A stretch of 31,479 bases of DNA from a bacterium. Its GTDB lineage: Bacteria > Spirochaetota > UBA4802 > UBA5550. Numbering within the stretch: the stretch's first letter is position 1; every line of letters begins with the position of its first letter. Under the pieces are notes generated by a model. The model did not search any database. It worked only from the letters and a program-made list of their open reading frames with translations, and was not told where the DNA came from. A program made the position numbers and the translations under genes. The stretch spans positions 1 through 31,479 of the forward strand of contig JAAENB010000293.1 in the NCBI GenBank assembly GCA_024224995.1. The letters run 5' to 3'. This document shows positions 24,605 through 31,479 of the stretch, piece after piece.

Positions 24605-24609
24605 AGGAA

Positions 24610-25902
24610 TCATATCTTCGTAAGCCATTCCTTCCCCTGGAGAATAACACCCTTTTTTAAGACACTTAAAAAGGATGACCGCAGCAGGTCACTCATAAGA
24701 GCTTTTTTTACCGGGGAAAGGCGTAAGAAGCCGCCAAGAAATCCCCGCATAAAATTCTGAGTAAGGCTGTGGGGATTGGTAAATACCTGGTTTTGCAATG
24801 TACCCCGGTCCAGGCTCTTCAGTATCGCGTTTTCAAATGTATTCTCCGGATGAAGAACTCTTTTTTTTCTTTTGGCGAGTTTAATTCCGCTAAGAGAACA
24901 CTTTGTAACGCATACGCCGCATCCAATGCATATGGCATGATTAATACTTATGGATTTGTCTGCCTTCTCAATGGCTGAGATGGGACACGCTTTTACACAT
25001 TTACCGCAGCCAATACAGTTCTCATTCATCTCGGCGATAAAGCTTGAGGTAACAATAATTTTTTCATATCCGAACTTGCTTATCCCCAGAAGGAGATTGC
25101 AGCAGCAGCCGCAGCAGTGGCATATATAGGAGATATTATTCTGTACATTGTCGCCATTCAGAACCAGCCCCATTTCTTTGGAACGGGCTACCATTTCAAG
25201 CATCTCGGATTTTGAGACCTCCTGCGCGAGATTATTCCGGATAAAATAATCAGCCCCAATGCCCATGGAGGAACAGGTATTAAGGGGAACCTCGCATTCT
25301 TGTTTACCGGCATGCATTTTTTCATGGCGGCAGGAACAGAGGCCTATCGCGAACTTGTCGGCCTCTTCAACAAAGGCCGTTGCTTTTTCGTAATCAAGAA
25401 CTTCAACATAATCGGTTTCACTTAAACTTTTCTGTAAACTCTCTTCATAGGGAACCGTTCGCATGAGTCCCATTTTCTGGCCCTTGTTGAAATTCAATTC
25501 ATAAAAGTTTTCATCGTTAAATAATTCATAAAATAATTTCCCGATTTTTTTCATATCGATATTCGAATCGGTCCGCATCATGGTGAATTCAAATATCCCA
25601 ATAACAATGGGAGATATCATATAATAAAAATCATTATTAAGCCAGAGATCCATTACCAGGCCCTTGAAACAAAGGCTTTCCAGGAGCTTTTGGATTTTCT
25701 TTTTTTCAAGCGGGAGCTGCCGCTCCAGTTCATCAAGGGTTGCCATTCCGTCCGGCATTGACGCGATAAATTCGGCCTCTTCGGGTGAGTATAGTTCTTT
25801 TAAGATCTCGTAAAAGATTTTTGTCTCAGGTACGCGAGGAGTGATGGTATCGATTTTTTGATATAATTGTTTATACGCGTCTTTCGCAACAATGTGTCCC
25901 AT
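24610..25902 (-). CDS. multi-cluster 4Fe-4S ferredoxin-domain protein, 430 aa
   Basis: N-terminal ~100 residues look like a winged-helix-type segment (LDELERQLPLEKKKIQKLLE). A Cys set follows: Cys189, Cys191, Cys203 and Cys210 (CSCRHEKMHAGKQEC), then a dense CHCCGCCC at 261-268. Two classical 4Fe-4S motifs come next: Cys296, 299, 302, 306 and Cys325, 328, 331, 335. The C-terminal 60 residues are hydrophobic/basic. Similar proteins are annotated as ferredoxin-like redox proteins in anaerobes; the electron partner is unknown, and no hydrogenase or oxidoreductase subunit is adjacent. The family and iron-sulphur binding are clear; the role is not. Confidence 0.83.
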   Translation of the reverse strand: MGHIVAKDAYKQLYQKIDTITPRVPETKIFYEILKELYSPEEAEFIASMPDGMATLDELERQLPLEKKKIQKLLESLCFKGLVMDLWLNNDFYYMISPIVIGIFEFTMMRTDSNIDMKKIGKLFYELFNDENFYELNFNKGQKMGLMRTVPYEESLQKSLSETDYVEVLDYEKATAFVEEADKFAIGLCSCRHEKMHAGKQECEVPLNTCSSMGIGADYFIRNNLAQEVSKSEMLEMVARSKEMGLVLNGDNVQNNISYICHCCGCCCNLLLGISKFGYEKIIVTSSFIAEMNENCIGCGKCVKACPISAIEKADKSISINHAICIGCGVCVTKCSLSGIKLAKRKKRVLHPENTFENAILKSLDRGTLQNQVFTNPHSLTQNFMRGFLGGFLRLSPVKKALMSDLLRSSFLSVLKKGVILQGKEWLTKI

Positions 25903-26066
25903 GATAGTGTCCCTATGTTTAAGAAATTTTCTACTTTTTTTCGCCTTTGCAGCGGCAACACTCCTGTTTGCAATATGGAGTATTACCGTATATTGTTATT
26001 ATATTTAGTCAAGGAAAAACTCAAGTAAGAGCATGGCCACGGAACACAGCAGGAAAATCGCGCCGC

Positions 26067-26336
26067 TTAGTTCCCGGAGCAAAGCGCTTTATAGTGCGAC
26101 ACTGCTCCGCTCGTATACTTATCGTACATCTCTTCTTTAATCTTCCAGTAGGTCTCAAGTCCTTTCAGGATCTTGCGGTTAACAGTGCTGAGAGAGTTAT
26201 AGGCCTGTATGGAGGTGTAATATTTCAGCCAAATCGCGAAAACAGCATCCTCAGTAATTTCATCTGGATTTGACGCGTTCCTTCGGTGAGAACACCAACC
26301 GTTATTACGGTAGCGGTAAAGGTAAACGATCTTGTT
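26067..26336 (-). pseudogene. truncated gene remnant, 89 codons, no start codon
   Basis: A minus-strand frame stays open from 26336 to the TAA at 26067-26069. It has strongly protein-like content (YLYRYRNNGWCSH at the start, then AVFAIWLKYYTSIQAY, LKGLETYWKIKEEMYDKY). There is no ATG, GTG or TTG until ATG 68 codons in, and no ribosome binding site, so it looks like the C-terminal part of a lost gene. I do not recognise the family. It could alternatively be a small gene with a sequencing error at its start. Confidence 0.45.
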
Positions 26337-26556
26337 TTATTTTCATGTTTAGACCTCTTTATTTTTTATAACACTATTGTTAAAAGTAGTTAATTTAAAT
26401 CCAGAAGTCAACAAAATGCTGAAAATGTTCAGGAAAAGTGTTGAGAAAGGGCGATACAGGTTTATTGTTATATTTTTATAATAGTTTTAATTCTCTTATC
26501 CCTTCCGCATTACCGGTTGCCGTACCATTAATTATTCAGAGGGATAAAATAACAAC

Positions 26557-26581
26557 AAAGCCGGGCTTTTCGCCCGGCTTT
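26557..26581 (-). terminator. intrinsic terminator after the small membrane peptide
   Basis: Perfect 10-base stem AAAGCCGGGC/GCCCGGCTTT with a five-base loop; the minus-strand 3' flank is GTTGTTATTTT. It begins three bases beyond the stop codon of the 32-aa peptide. Confidence 0.65.
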
Positions 26582-26584
26582 GCA

Positions 26585-26683
26585 CTAAGTGGTAAGCTTC
26601 AATAAACTAAATAATGCCATTAAACCTAACAGGTTAACAAGAACAATAAAAAACAGCGTATAGAAAATCTTTTTTTTTGTCAC
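26585..26683 (-). CDS. small membrane peptide, 32 aa, with A9 tract near the start
   Basis: GTG-started frame MTKKKIFYTL then a long hydrophobic run (FFIVLVNLLGLMALFSLL), predicting one membrane helix. A strong AAGGAGG lies upstream, but it is better placed for an ATG at 26690 in another frame, which stops after 18 codons. With one A fewer in the nine-A run at 26670-26678 that ATG would read straight into the hydrophobic helix as a 34-residue peptide starting MRRDKKK. So either GTG is the start, or the run slips or contains an error. The terminator directly after the stop supports a real transcribed unit. No family recognised. Confidence 0.5.
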   Translation of the reverse strand: MTKKKIFYTLFFIVLVNLLGLMALFSLLKLTT

Positions 26684-26846
26684 GGCGCATGGTACCTCCT
26701 TACCCCCAAATTATTAGAATATCATATATAGACGTTTATGCGGGGTAAAATGTTCCAAATTTTTTTAAAAAAAGTACTATTCCGTAAACTACTGTTATCG
26801 TAAAAAAGAAAAAATAATGCCGATAAATTTTTCCACGGAGAACACA

Positions 26847-27728
26847 ATGAACAGGATAGGTATAGACCTGGGAGGGACCAAAACCGAGATCATGGTAACG
26901 TCGGAGAACCTTGACCGGGTTCTGTACCGCAAACGAGTTCCCACGGAACAGGAAAAAGGCTACGGGCATATACTGAATCAGCTGGCCGCCCTCATTGATG
27001 AGTGCAGGGAGTTCTGCCCGGAAGAGTACCGCATCGGCATGGGCATACCCGGGTCACTTTCCCGGAAGACCGGCAGGGTGCGGAGTGCCAATACGCGGTG
27101 CCTTATTGGACAGGATCTCAAAGGAGATCTGGAAACCAGGGCCGGGCAGGAGGTGGCTATTCTGAATGACGCGAACTGCTTTGCCTTGAGTGAAGCCCTT
27201 CTTGGAGCGGGAAAGGGCTGCGGCCTGGTAGCGGGAATCATAATGGGCACGGGAATGGGAGGCGGCCTGGTCTGTAACGGCAAGATCCGGCAGGGAGCCC
27301 AGGAGATGGCAGGAGAATGGGGGCATAGTTCCATAGATTACCGCGGACCCGAATGCTGGTGCGGGCAGCGGGGCTGCCTTGAGTTATATCTCTCCGGTAC
27401 CGGGATCGAGAGGATCTATACGGAGGAAACGGGAAGGAGAAAATCCCTGAAAGATATTTACCGGGATTATGAAAATAAAGATTCCGCCGCAATAACCGTT
27501 ATGGAACGAATGTGTTTTTATTTCGGCAGAGGAATGGCAAACCTGGTTTGCTCTTTTGATCCCGATATAATTGTCGTAGGCGGGGGAGTCTCGAATATTC
27601 CCCTGCTCTATACAAAGGGCGTGGAAGAGACCAGGCGACAGCTCTTTAATGATGAGTTTACAACCCCAATCGTACAGAACAGCCTGGGAGATTCCAGCGG
27701 TATATACGGCGCGGCAATGATCGCCTAA
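26847..27728 (+). CDS. ROK-family sugar kinase, 293 aa
   Basis: Cytoplasmic ROK-family kinase that phosphorylates a hexose or amino sugar with ATP. Seen: the phosphate-binding GIDLGGTKTE near the N-terminus, catalytic Asp108 in LNDANCFAL, GTGMGGGLV at 134-142, and the zinc-site signature with His160 (GEWGH), Cys170, Cys172 and Cys177 in ECWCGQRGCLE. DIIVVGGGVSN closes the C-terminal lobe. These fit fructokinase/N-acetylhexosamine kinase or glucokinase types, which cannot be separated by eye. GGAG lies about seven bases before the ATG at 26847, so I reject a start ten codons earlier. It converges with, and overlaps by three bases, the radical SAM gene downstream. Confidence 0.9.
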   Translation: MNRIGIDLGGTKTEIMVTSENLDRVLYRKRVPTEQEKGYGHILNQLAALIDECREFCPEEYRIGMGIPGSLSRKTGRVRSANTRCLIGQDLKGDLETRAGQEVAILNDANCFALSEALLGAGKGCGLVAGIIMGTGMGGGLVCNGKIRQGAQEMAGEWGHSSIDYRGPECWCGQRGCLELYLSGTGIERIYTEETGRRKSLKDIYRDYENKDSAAITVMERMCFYFGRGMANLVCSFDPDIIVVGGGVSNIPLLYTKGVEETRRQLFNDEFTTPIVQNSLGDSSGIYGAAMIA

Positions 27729-29302
27729 GAATATTCAGCCCAGGCAACAGATCCTTTTGAATCTTTGAAGTGAATATCAATACAATTCATATCATGAAGC
27801 CTGTTCAGTTCGTCAGCGGCATTGTCACATTTAAATGTTGTATGTTCCGATATAAATTTACCGAAATCGGAAATCAGCTCATCCCTGTCCACTGCTTCAG
27901 CGCCTTGATATTTTGTTACCAGGTTTTTGCTAATAAGCTGACTGGCAAATTCAAATTCTTTAAAACTTTTAACCATTGAAATATAGTGATCCGAAGTAAG
28001 CAGGTTTTTATCGTACAGCTTCATTGATTCAATGAATTTTTCTTTGAATTTTTTATCGAAATTATTATATATCTCATTGATTGTTTTCCCGGGCATTCCA
28101 TCCGATTCCGTTACTGCCTGGTTCGCGTCATACAAATCCCAATCATCCGAAAGAATCCGGAGACCATACTCCGTATTTTTTTCCCGAACCTCAGACCCGG
28201 GAAAAGGCGATAAAATATGATACCCGTAATTGGCCTGTAATGAATCGGCAAAGGCAAGGGTCTTTTCAATGGTGTGGGGAGTTTCCCCGGGAAGGCCGAG
28301 AATGTAGGAGGCAGCCGGTTCAATTCCCGCTTCTTTACACAGGGCAACGGCCTTTTTACACATATCAAGATTAATTTTTTTCTTAACCGTATCGAGGATT
28401 TCCTGGTTTCCGCTTTCAATGCCAAAGCACAAACTCCCGCACCCGGCTTGTTTAAGGGCATGAAGCAGCTCTTGTGAAACAGTATCTACCCTGGCAAAAG
28501 CGCTCCAGGGATGGTTGATATTTCTTCTCGTTATTTCTTCACATATCGCAATACATCTTTTTTTATTGGAAGTAAAAAGATCGTCTACGATGTTCAGCTG
28601 CTTAAACCCCATCTTTGAAAGCATCTCAAATTCATCAACCACTCTTGTTACATCGAAATAGCGCACTTTGTTGCCAACCATTTTGCTGCCGACGCAAAAA
28701 ATGCACTTGTGAGGGCAGCCACGGGAAGTTACCATGTTTACGGCAAACCCCAGCGCCTTGTATTTACTTAATTTAATTAAATCCCGGGCCGGTAAGGGGA
28801 GGGTATTAATATCGGCAATAAAGGGCCTGTTTTCATTATGTAGTATGGCATTATTTTTTTTGTAAGACAATCCCTGTATGGCTGTCCACGCGTCGATATC
28901 GGTTAAAGAACGCAGTAGTTCGATAAAAGTAATTTCCCCTTCCCCTCGTACTATACAGTCAACATAAGCATTGTCGTTGAGAATATTCTCTGCGTCAAAA
29001 CTAACATGCGGCCCGCCCATTACAATAGTAATGCCCGGGTTTTCTTTTTTTATCTCACCGGCTATTTTTAATGACTTGTTGATATTCATGGTTACACCCG
29101 TTAGCCCAACTACATCGGGCTCGCAGGTTTTGATCATGTTTTGCAGTTGCTGCGCGTCATAGGGATTAACTACAAAGTCGGCTATTTGTACGCGAAAGCC
29201 TTCTTGCCTGATATACGCTGCCAGGGACATAAGCCCCATGGGAGGTGAGGGAGCTTCTTCAAAGGGGTAGGGCGGATTTATTAATAATACTTTTGCTTTC
29301 AT
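27725..29302 (-). CDS. B12-binding-type radical SAM protein, 525 aa
   Basis: Radical SAM enzyme with an N-terminal cobalamin-binding-like domain (KVLLINPPYPF at 4-14; MGGPHVS at 95-101; GEGE at 120-123) and cluster ligands Cys196, Cys200 and Cys203 in RGCPHKCIFC. Core blocks LNIVDDLFTSNK, FGIESGNQEIL and YILGLPGET are typical. The tail (last ~150 residues) is helical and unlike the HpnP-type tail of the two paralogues at 6787 and 9797. GAGAGG four bases before the ATG at 29302 makes that the start, six codons inside the longest frame. It lies far from the lipid module, beside a lipoprotein gene, with which it shares a divergent promoter region. Substrate unknown. Confidence 0.88.
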   Translation of the reverse strand: MKAKVLLINPPYPFEEAPSPPMGLMSLAAYIRQEGFRVQIADFVVNPYDAQQLQNMIKTCEPDVVGLTGVTMNINKSLKIAGEIKKENPGITIVMGGPHVSFDAENILNDNAYVDCIVRGEGEITFIELLRSLTDIDAWTAIQGLSYKKNNAILHNENRPFIADINTLPLPARDLIKLSKYKALGFAVNMVTSRGCPHKCIFCVGSKMVGNKVRYFDVTRVVDEFEMLSKMGFKQLNIVDDLFTSNKKRCIAICEEITRRNINHPWSAFARVDTVSQELLHALKQAGCGSLCFGIESGNQEILDTVKKKINLDMCKKAVALCKEAGIEPAASYILGLPGETPHTIEKTLAFADSLQANYGYHILSPFPGSEVREKNTEYGLRILSDDWDLYDANQAVTESDGMPGKTINEIYNNFDKKFKEKFIESMKLYDKNLLTSDHYISMVKSFKEFEFASQLISKNLVTKYQGAEAVDRDELISDFGKFISEHTTFKCDNAADELNRLHDMNCIDIHFKDSKGSVAWAEYS

Positions 29303-29321
29303 AATGCCTCTCTCTGGCAAG

Positions 29322-29372
29322 TAATTACACAGAGGCGGTTTCTTGTCAATGTTTTCGACAGGTTTTTATAAA
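29322..29372. promoter_or_regulatory. overlapping divergent promoters sharing one -35 site
   Basis: Plus strand: TTGTCA (29343-29348), 18-base spacer, TATAAA (29367-29372), serving the lipoprotein. Minus strand: TTGACA (29349-29344), 16-base spacer, TAATTA (29327-29322), serving the radical SAM gene. The two -35 hexamers overlap by five bases, so only one polymerase could bind at a time. Confidence 0.55.
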
Positions 29373-29449
29373 AATTTTGTCCGGTTTTCCCCCCCGGATT
29401 GTATTACTAAAGATGTGGAGACGAATAAATTTTTTGGAGGATGCAGACA

Positions 29450-30706
29450 ATGAAAAACAGGTTATTTCCAGGGATCATGATACTATTGGCAGCGGTGCTT
29501 GTTAGTATCGCGAGTTGTAAAAAAAACAATGAAACCGGCGGCAGCACCGGTTCCGGGGAAGATCAATTTACCATTGAGCAGACACTCTCCGAAGGCGCGC
29601 AGCGGAATACAATCGCCTTTGCGGGCCTTGCTTATATCACCGGGGATCTCTGCGCGGATTCATTCCTTCCCCCCGGAAAAATAGCCGACTATTTTGGTTT
29701 TCAGTATCTCAGGGACAATGATGACGACGGAATGGGGCATAACACTTCCTTTGTAACAAAGATAGCCAACAATGTTCTCTATGCCCTCACCGACAGCCAG
29801 GTAGAACAACTGGCAGCGCTTGCAGAGGACCAGATAGAGTCCATAAATGAATATGCCTATACCCGTTTTCCTCTTATGGACGCTTTTCGGCGTCTCATGG
29901 ACGGAGAGGAACCCGAAGGAATGGCCCTGGATAAAAGCGCGGTTATGGAGTATTCAGCACAGCTCTTCAGGATCGACGGAGAAATCAGTCTGGAAAGGGC
30001 GAAGGTATTCGGTGAAATAATCAGGGCTCTGGACGAGAGCCAGCTCACGTACCTTGATAATCTCGCGGCAAAGGGAATGCTCTCGTGGCCCGATATGGAA
30101 GACCAGATAAACCCCCAGGACTATGACCATGATGTACATGTAGCGATAATGACTTACGCGAGCCAGCTCTTCAGCTGGTATGCCGGTTCCACCGATGCCG
30201 ATACCTACTTTTGTCCCGAGCGGGAGGCAATGTATTTTGGTGCTTTTTACCTGAAAGATATTCCTGCTATGGGGAATGACGGTTATTCCATTGATACTGA
30301 GTTAACCGCAAGCGGTGGAGAGAAGTTCCTGGATATACTAACTGAAACTCAGGCGGAACTGGTTACGGGCCTGGTGGATCTTCAAACAAATGATTTGCTG
30401 GAAATTGCGGAAACACGGAACAGTATGGCGCTGGAATTGCGCGGTTTAATAACAGGGGAGACCGTGGATAGCGATTCCGTACTTGCCCTGGCGGAACGGT
30501 ATGGAGAGCTGGATGGAGAGATGGCCTGGTATTACGTCACGCGTTTTGCTGAAGTGAACGAGAGTCTTTCCAGTGAGCAGAAAGAAAAGCTTGAGGAGCT
30601 TCGGGACCTGGATGATTACCCATGTTCAGGGGCTTATTGTTATTCGGAAAATATAGAAATGCCTGATATCATTGATACGGATTTTTTATTCGCGGCAGAA
30701 GAGTAA
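29450..30706 (+). CDS. lipoprotein with internal duplication and LTxxQ-like motifs, 418 aa
   Basis: Signal peptide ending in the clear lipobox SIASC (Cys23), then a Gly/Ser linker and a mostly helical, very acidic body. Two halves resemble each other: YFGFQYLRD then LTDSQVEQLAALAEDQ in the first, YFGAFYLKD then LTETQAELVTGLVDLQ in the second, each followed by a helix ending in GE. Further L-x-x-x-Q helices (LDESQLTYL, LSSEQKEKL) recall the LTxxQ repeat of periplasmic CpxP/Spy chaperones, although this protein is much longer. A Cys pair (PCSGAYCY) lies near the C-terminus. GGAGG at 29436-29440 touches the first ATG (29441) and is nine bases from the second (29450), which I choose. A periplasmic binding or chaperone role is inference. 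Confidence 0.83.
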   Translation: MKNRLFPGIMILLAAVLVSIASCKKNNETGGSTGSGEDQFTIEQTLSEGAQRNTIAFAGLAYITGDLCADSFLPPGKIADYFGFQYLRDNDDDGMGHNTSFVTKIANNVLYALTDSQVEQLAALAEDQIESINEYAYTRFPLMDAFRRLMDGEEPEGMALDKSAVMEYSAQLFRIDGEISLERAKVFGEIIRALDESQLTYLDNLAAKGMLSWPDMEDQINPQDYDHDVHVAIMTYASQLFSWYAGSTDADTYFCPEREAMYFGAFYLKDIPAMGNDGYSIDTELTASGGEKFLDILTETQAELVTGLVDLQTNDLLEIAETRNSMALELRGLITGETVDSDSVLALAERYGELDGEMAWYYVTRFAEVNESLSSEQKEKLEELRDLDDYPCSGAYCYSENIEMPDIIDTDFLFAAEE

Positions 30707-30723
30707 ATATAGTATTGGGCCGG

Positions 30724-31083
30724 TTATTCCTTACAGTTGGCTGCTTTTTTTTGATAGTTAAAAATTTCATCCGCCCAGGTTAACGACCATTTTCCCAGGG
30801 GCATGAGGGCTTTTCTTAGCTCCTGGCCCCGGTCAGTTAACCGGTAGCCTTCGAGAGAGCGTTCAATAATGTCGGCTTCTTTGAGGTCCTTTATTCGGCT
30901 GTTGAGAATGGATGGAGATATGCCGCCGCATTTTTCCTGGAGCTCCCTGAATGTAAAAGGGCCTTCTTCCATATTCCAGACAATCCCTAAGGCCCATCGT
31001 CTCCCCAGCAAATCAAAAATCGCGTTAATTGGTGAACCACTATAAGAACCTCTAACTTTTTTTCCGGGACTGGGGATTGCCAC
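30724..31083 (-). CDS. HxlR-family winged-helix regulator, 119 aa
   Basis: HxlR-type DNA-binding protein: LLGRRWALGIVWNMEEGPFTFREL is the typical first half (helix and wing entry), followed by GGISPSILNSRIKDL as recognition helix and GYRLTDRGQELRKALMPLGKW near the end. The usual conserved Cys of redox-sensing members near the N-terminus is absent; Cys52 and Cys117 are elsewhere. GTG is the start, with GGAG seven bases upstream. It converges with the lipoprotein gene 17 bases away. Target genes are unknown; such regulators often control a neighbouring gene, possibly one beyond the right edge. Confidence 0.9.
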   Translation of the reverse strand: MAIPSPGKKVRGSYSGSPINAIFDLLGRRWALGIVWNMEEGPFTFRELQEKCGGISPSILNSRIKDLKEADIIERSLEGYRLTDRGQELRKALMPLGKWSLTWADEIFNYQKKAANCKE

Positions 31084-31100
31084 ACTCTCTCTCCTTGATC

Positions 31101-31126
31101 AAAGCTTTATTAGAGCTTTTTTTTTT
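31101..31126 (+). terminator. possible intrinsic terminator
   Basis: Stem AAAGCT/AGCTTT with a seven-base loop is followed by T7. It would stop plus-strand transcripts that read through from the lipoprotein gene. Short stem; weak. Confidence 0.35.
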
Positions 31127-31248
31127 AATAACCGGCCTGAATAAATCACTACAGCTTGCTAAAGCAGTGTGAGGATATCATAAGGATTTGTGACAAAAAA
31201 TTCCTGGTTGTCAACTACTTTATTACCTATGGAGAAATTCTCCGGACT

Positions 31249-31268
31249 GGCATAATTTACATTCCGGG
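31249..31268. repeat. fragment of the hairpin arm found at 72-191
   Basis: GGCATAATTTACATTCCG here is the exact complement of the outer left arm of the hairpin at 72-89. The same motif lies near both ends of the window; only one arm is present here. Confidence 0.6.
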
Positions 31269-31383
31269 TTCATATACCTTATATATGACGTACTATTTAG
31301 TCTCTGATCTATTTTTTCCCTGCTTTGCAGGGTCAGCACTCTCAAGAAACTCTTTTAAAATAGGGCCTGTTTTCCGGGAAGAG

Positions 31384-31403
31384 AGACGCTGCATGCAACG
31401 TCT
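31384..31403. repeat. GACGTTGCATGCAACGTC-type palindrome
   Basis: AGACGCTGCATGCAACGTCT is a 20-base palindrome with one mismatched pair. It resembles a palindrome (GAGACGTTGCATGCAACGTCTC) that I recall as widely dispersed in several bacterial phyla; that recollection cannot be checked here. Confidence 0.5.
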
Positions 31404-31479
31404 TTACGGGTTGGTTTCCGGAGATTTGTCCCGGGTCAACACCACAGAGGGGGAATCCCAAATAAACACCGTGAGGGCA

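Larger units (their letters stand above)
25903..26584. other. 682-base space with one gene remnant
   Basis: Apart from the degraded frame at 26067-26336 and the hairpin at 26557-26581, nothing is recognisable. The plus-strand 108-codon frame at 25947-26273 is antisense to the remnant and has no ribosome binding site. Confidence 0.4.
31127..31479. other. gene-free right end with repeat fragments
   Basis: No convincing gene. It holds the repeat fragment at 31249-31268, a CCCTGC/GCAGGG hairpin at 31319-31333, and a palindrome at 31384-31403. A plus-strand frame beginning at 31393 is open to the edge but lies inside that palindrome. Confidence 0.4.

Noticed and set aside
25947..26273. 108-codon plus-strand frame
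   Set aside because: Antisense to the more protein-like minus-strand remnant and without a ribosome binding site.
31393..31479. Gene start running off the right edge
   Set aside because: The ATG lies in a dispersed palindrome and the translated stretch looks like repeat-derived sequence.

Overview
This 31.5 kb window looks like an ordinary chromosomal segment of an anaerobic, diderm (Gram-negative-type) bacterium. Evidence for that: five oxygen-labile Fe-S or radical SAM enzymes, a ferredoxin-like protein, two large RND/MMPL membrane transporters, and four predicted lipoproteins with signal peptides. I cannot place the genus; Spirochaetota or a delta-type Desulfobacterota would fit, but this is inference only. 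No tRNA, rRNA, CRISPR array, phage gene or intact transposase was seen. Several genes start better at an internal ATG with a good ribosome binding site than at the longest possible start, and I give those starts.

Region 1 (0.2-12.3 kb) is a probable membrane-lipid module: RND transporter (+), alpha/beta hydrolase (-), second RND transporter (+) followed closely by a B12-type radical SAM enzyme (+). A convergent minus-strand operon runs from a 54-residue membrane peptide through a phosphatidylserine-decarboxylase-like enzyme to two more B12-type radical SAM enzymes, with a palindromic operator candidate over its promoter. Two of the radical SAM proteins are paralogues with a C-terminal region like that of the hopanoid methylase HpnP. 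Together they suggest radical modification and export of a polar lipid. This is the best candidate for an undescribed system here.

Region 2 (12.6-22.7 kb) holds a stand-alone receiver protein with Asn at the phosphorylation position, a LamG-type lipoprotein, a DUF362 protein, a spore-photolyase-like radical SAM protein, helicase HrpB, a beta-helix lipoprotein and a YhcG-type nuclease. It is seeded with seven full or partial copies of one palindrome built on GAGCTCTTTTAAAGAGCTC. One copy supplies the C-terminus and stop codon of the photolyase-like gene, and another lies inside the same gene in the same frame. A second hairpin family, with unlike stems around a conserved loop, occurs at 72-191 and 15937-16022.

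Region 3 (22.9-31.5 kb) holds a lipoprotein made of four tandem ~120-residue repeats, a multi-cluster ferredoxin-like protein, a gene remnant, a 32-residue membrane peptide with its own terminator, a ROK sugar kinase, a fourth B12-type radical SAM enzyme (fifth radical SAM protein overall), a lipoprotein with an internal duplication and LTxxQ-like motifs, an HxlR regulator, and a gene-free right end with repeat fragments.
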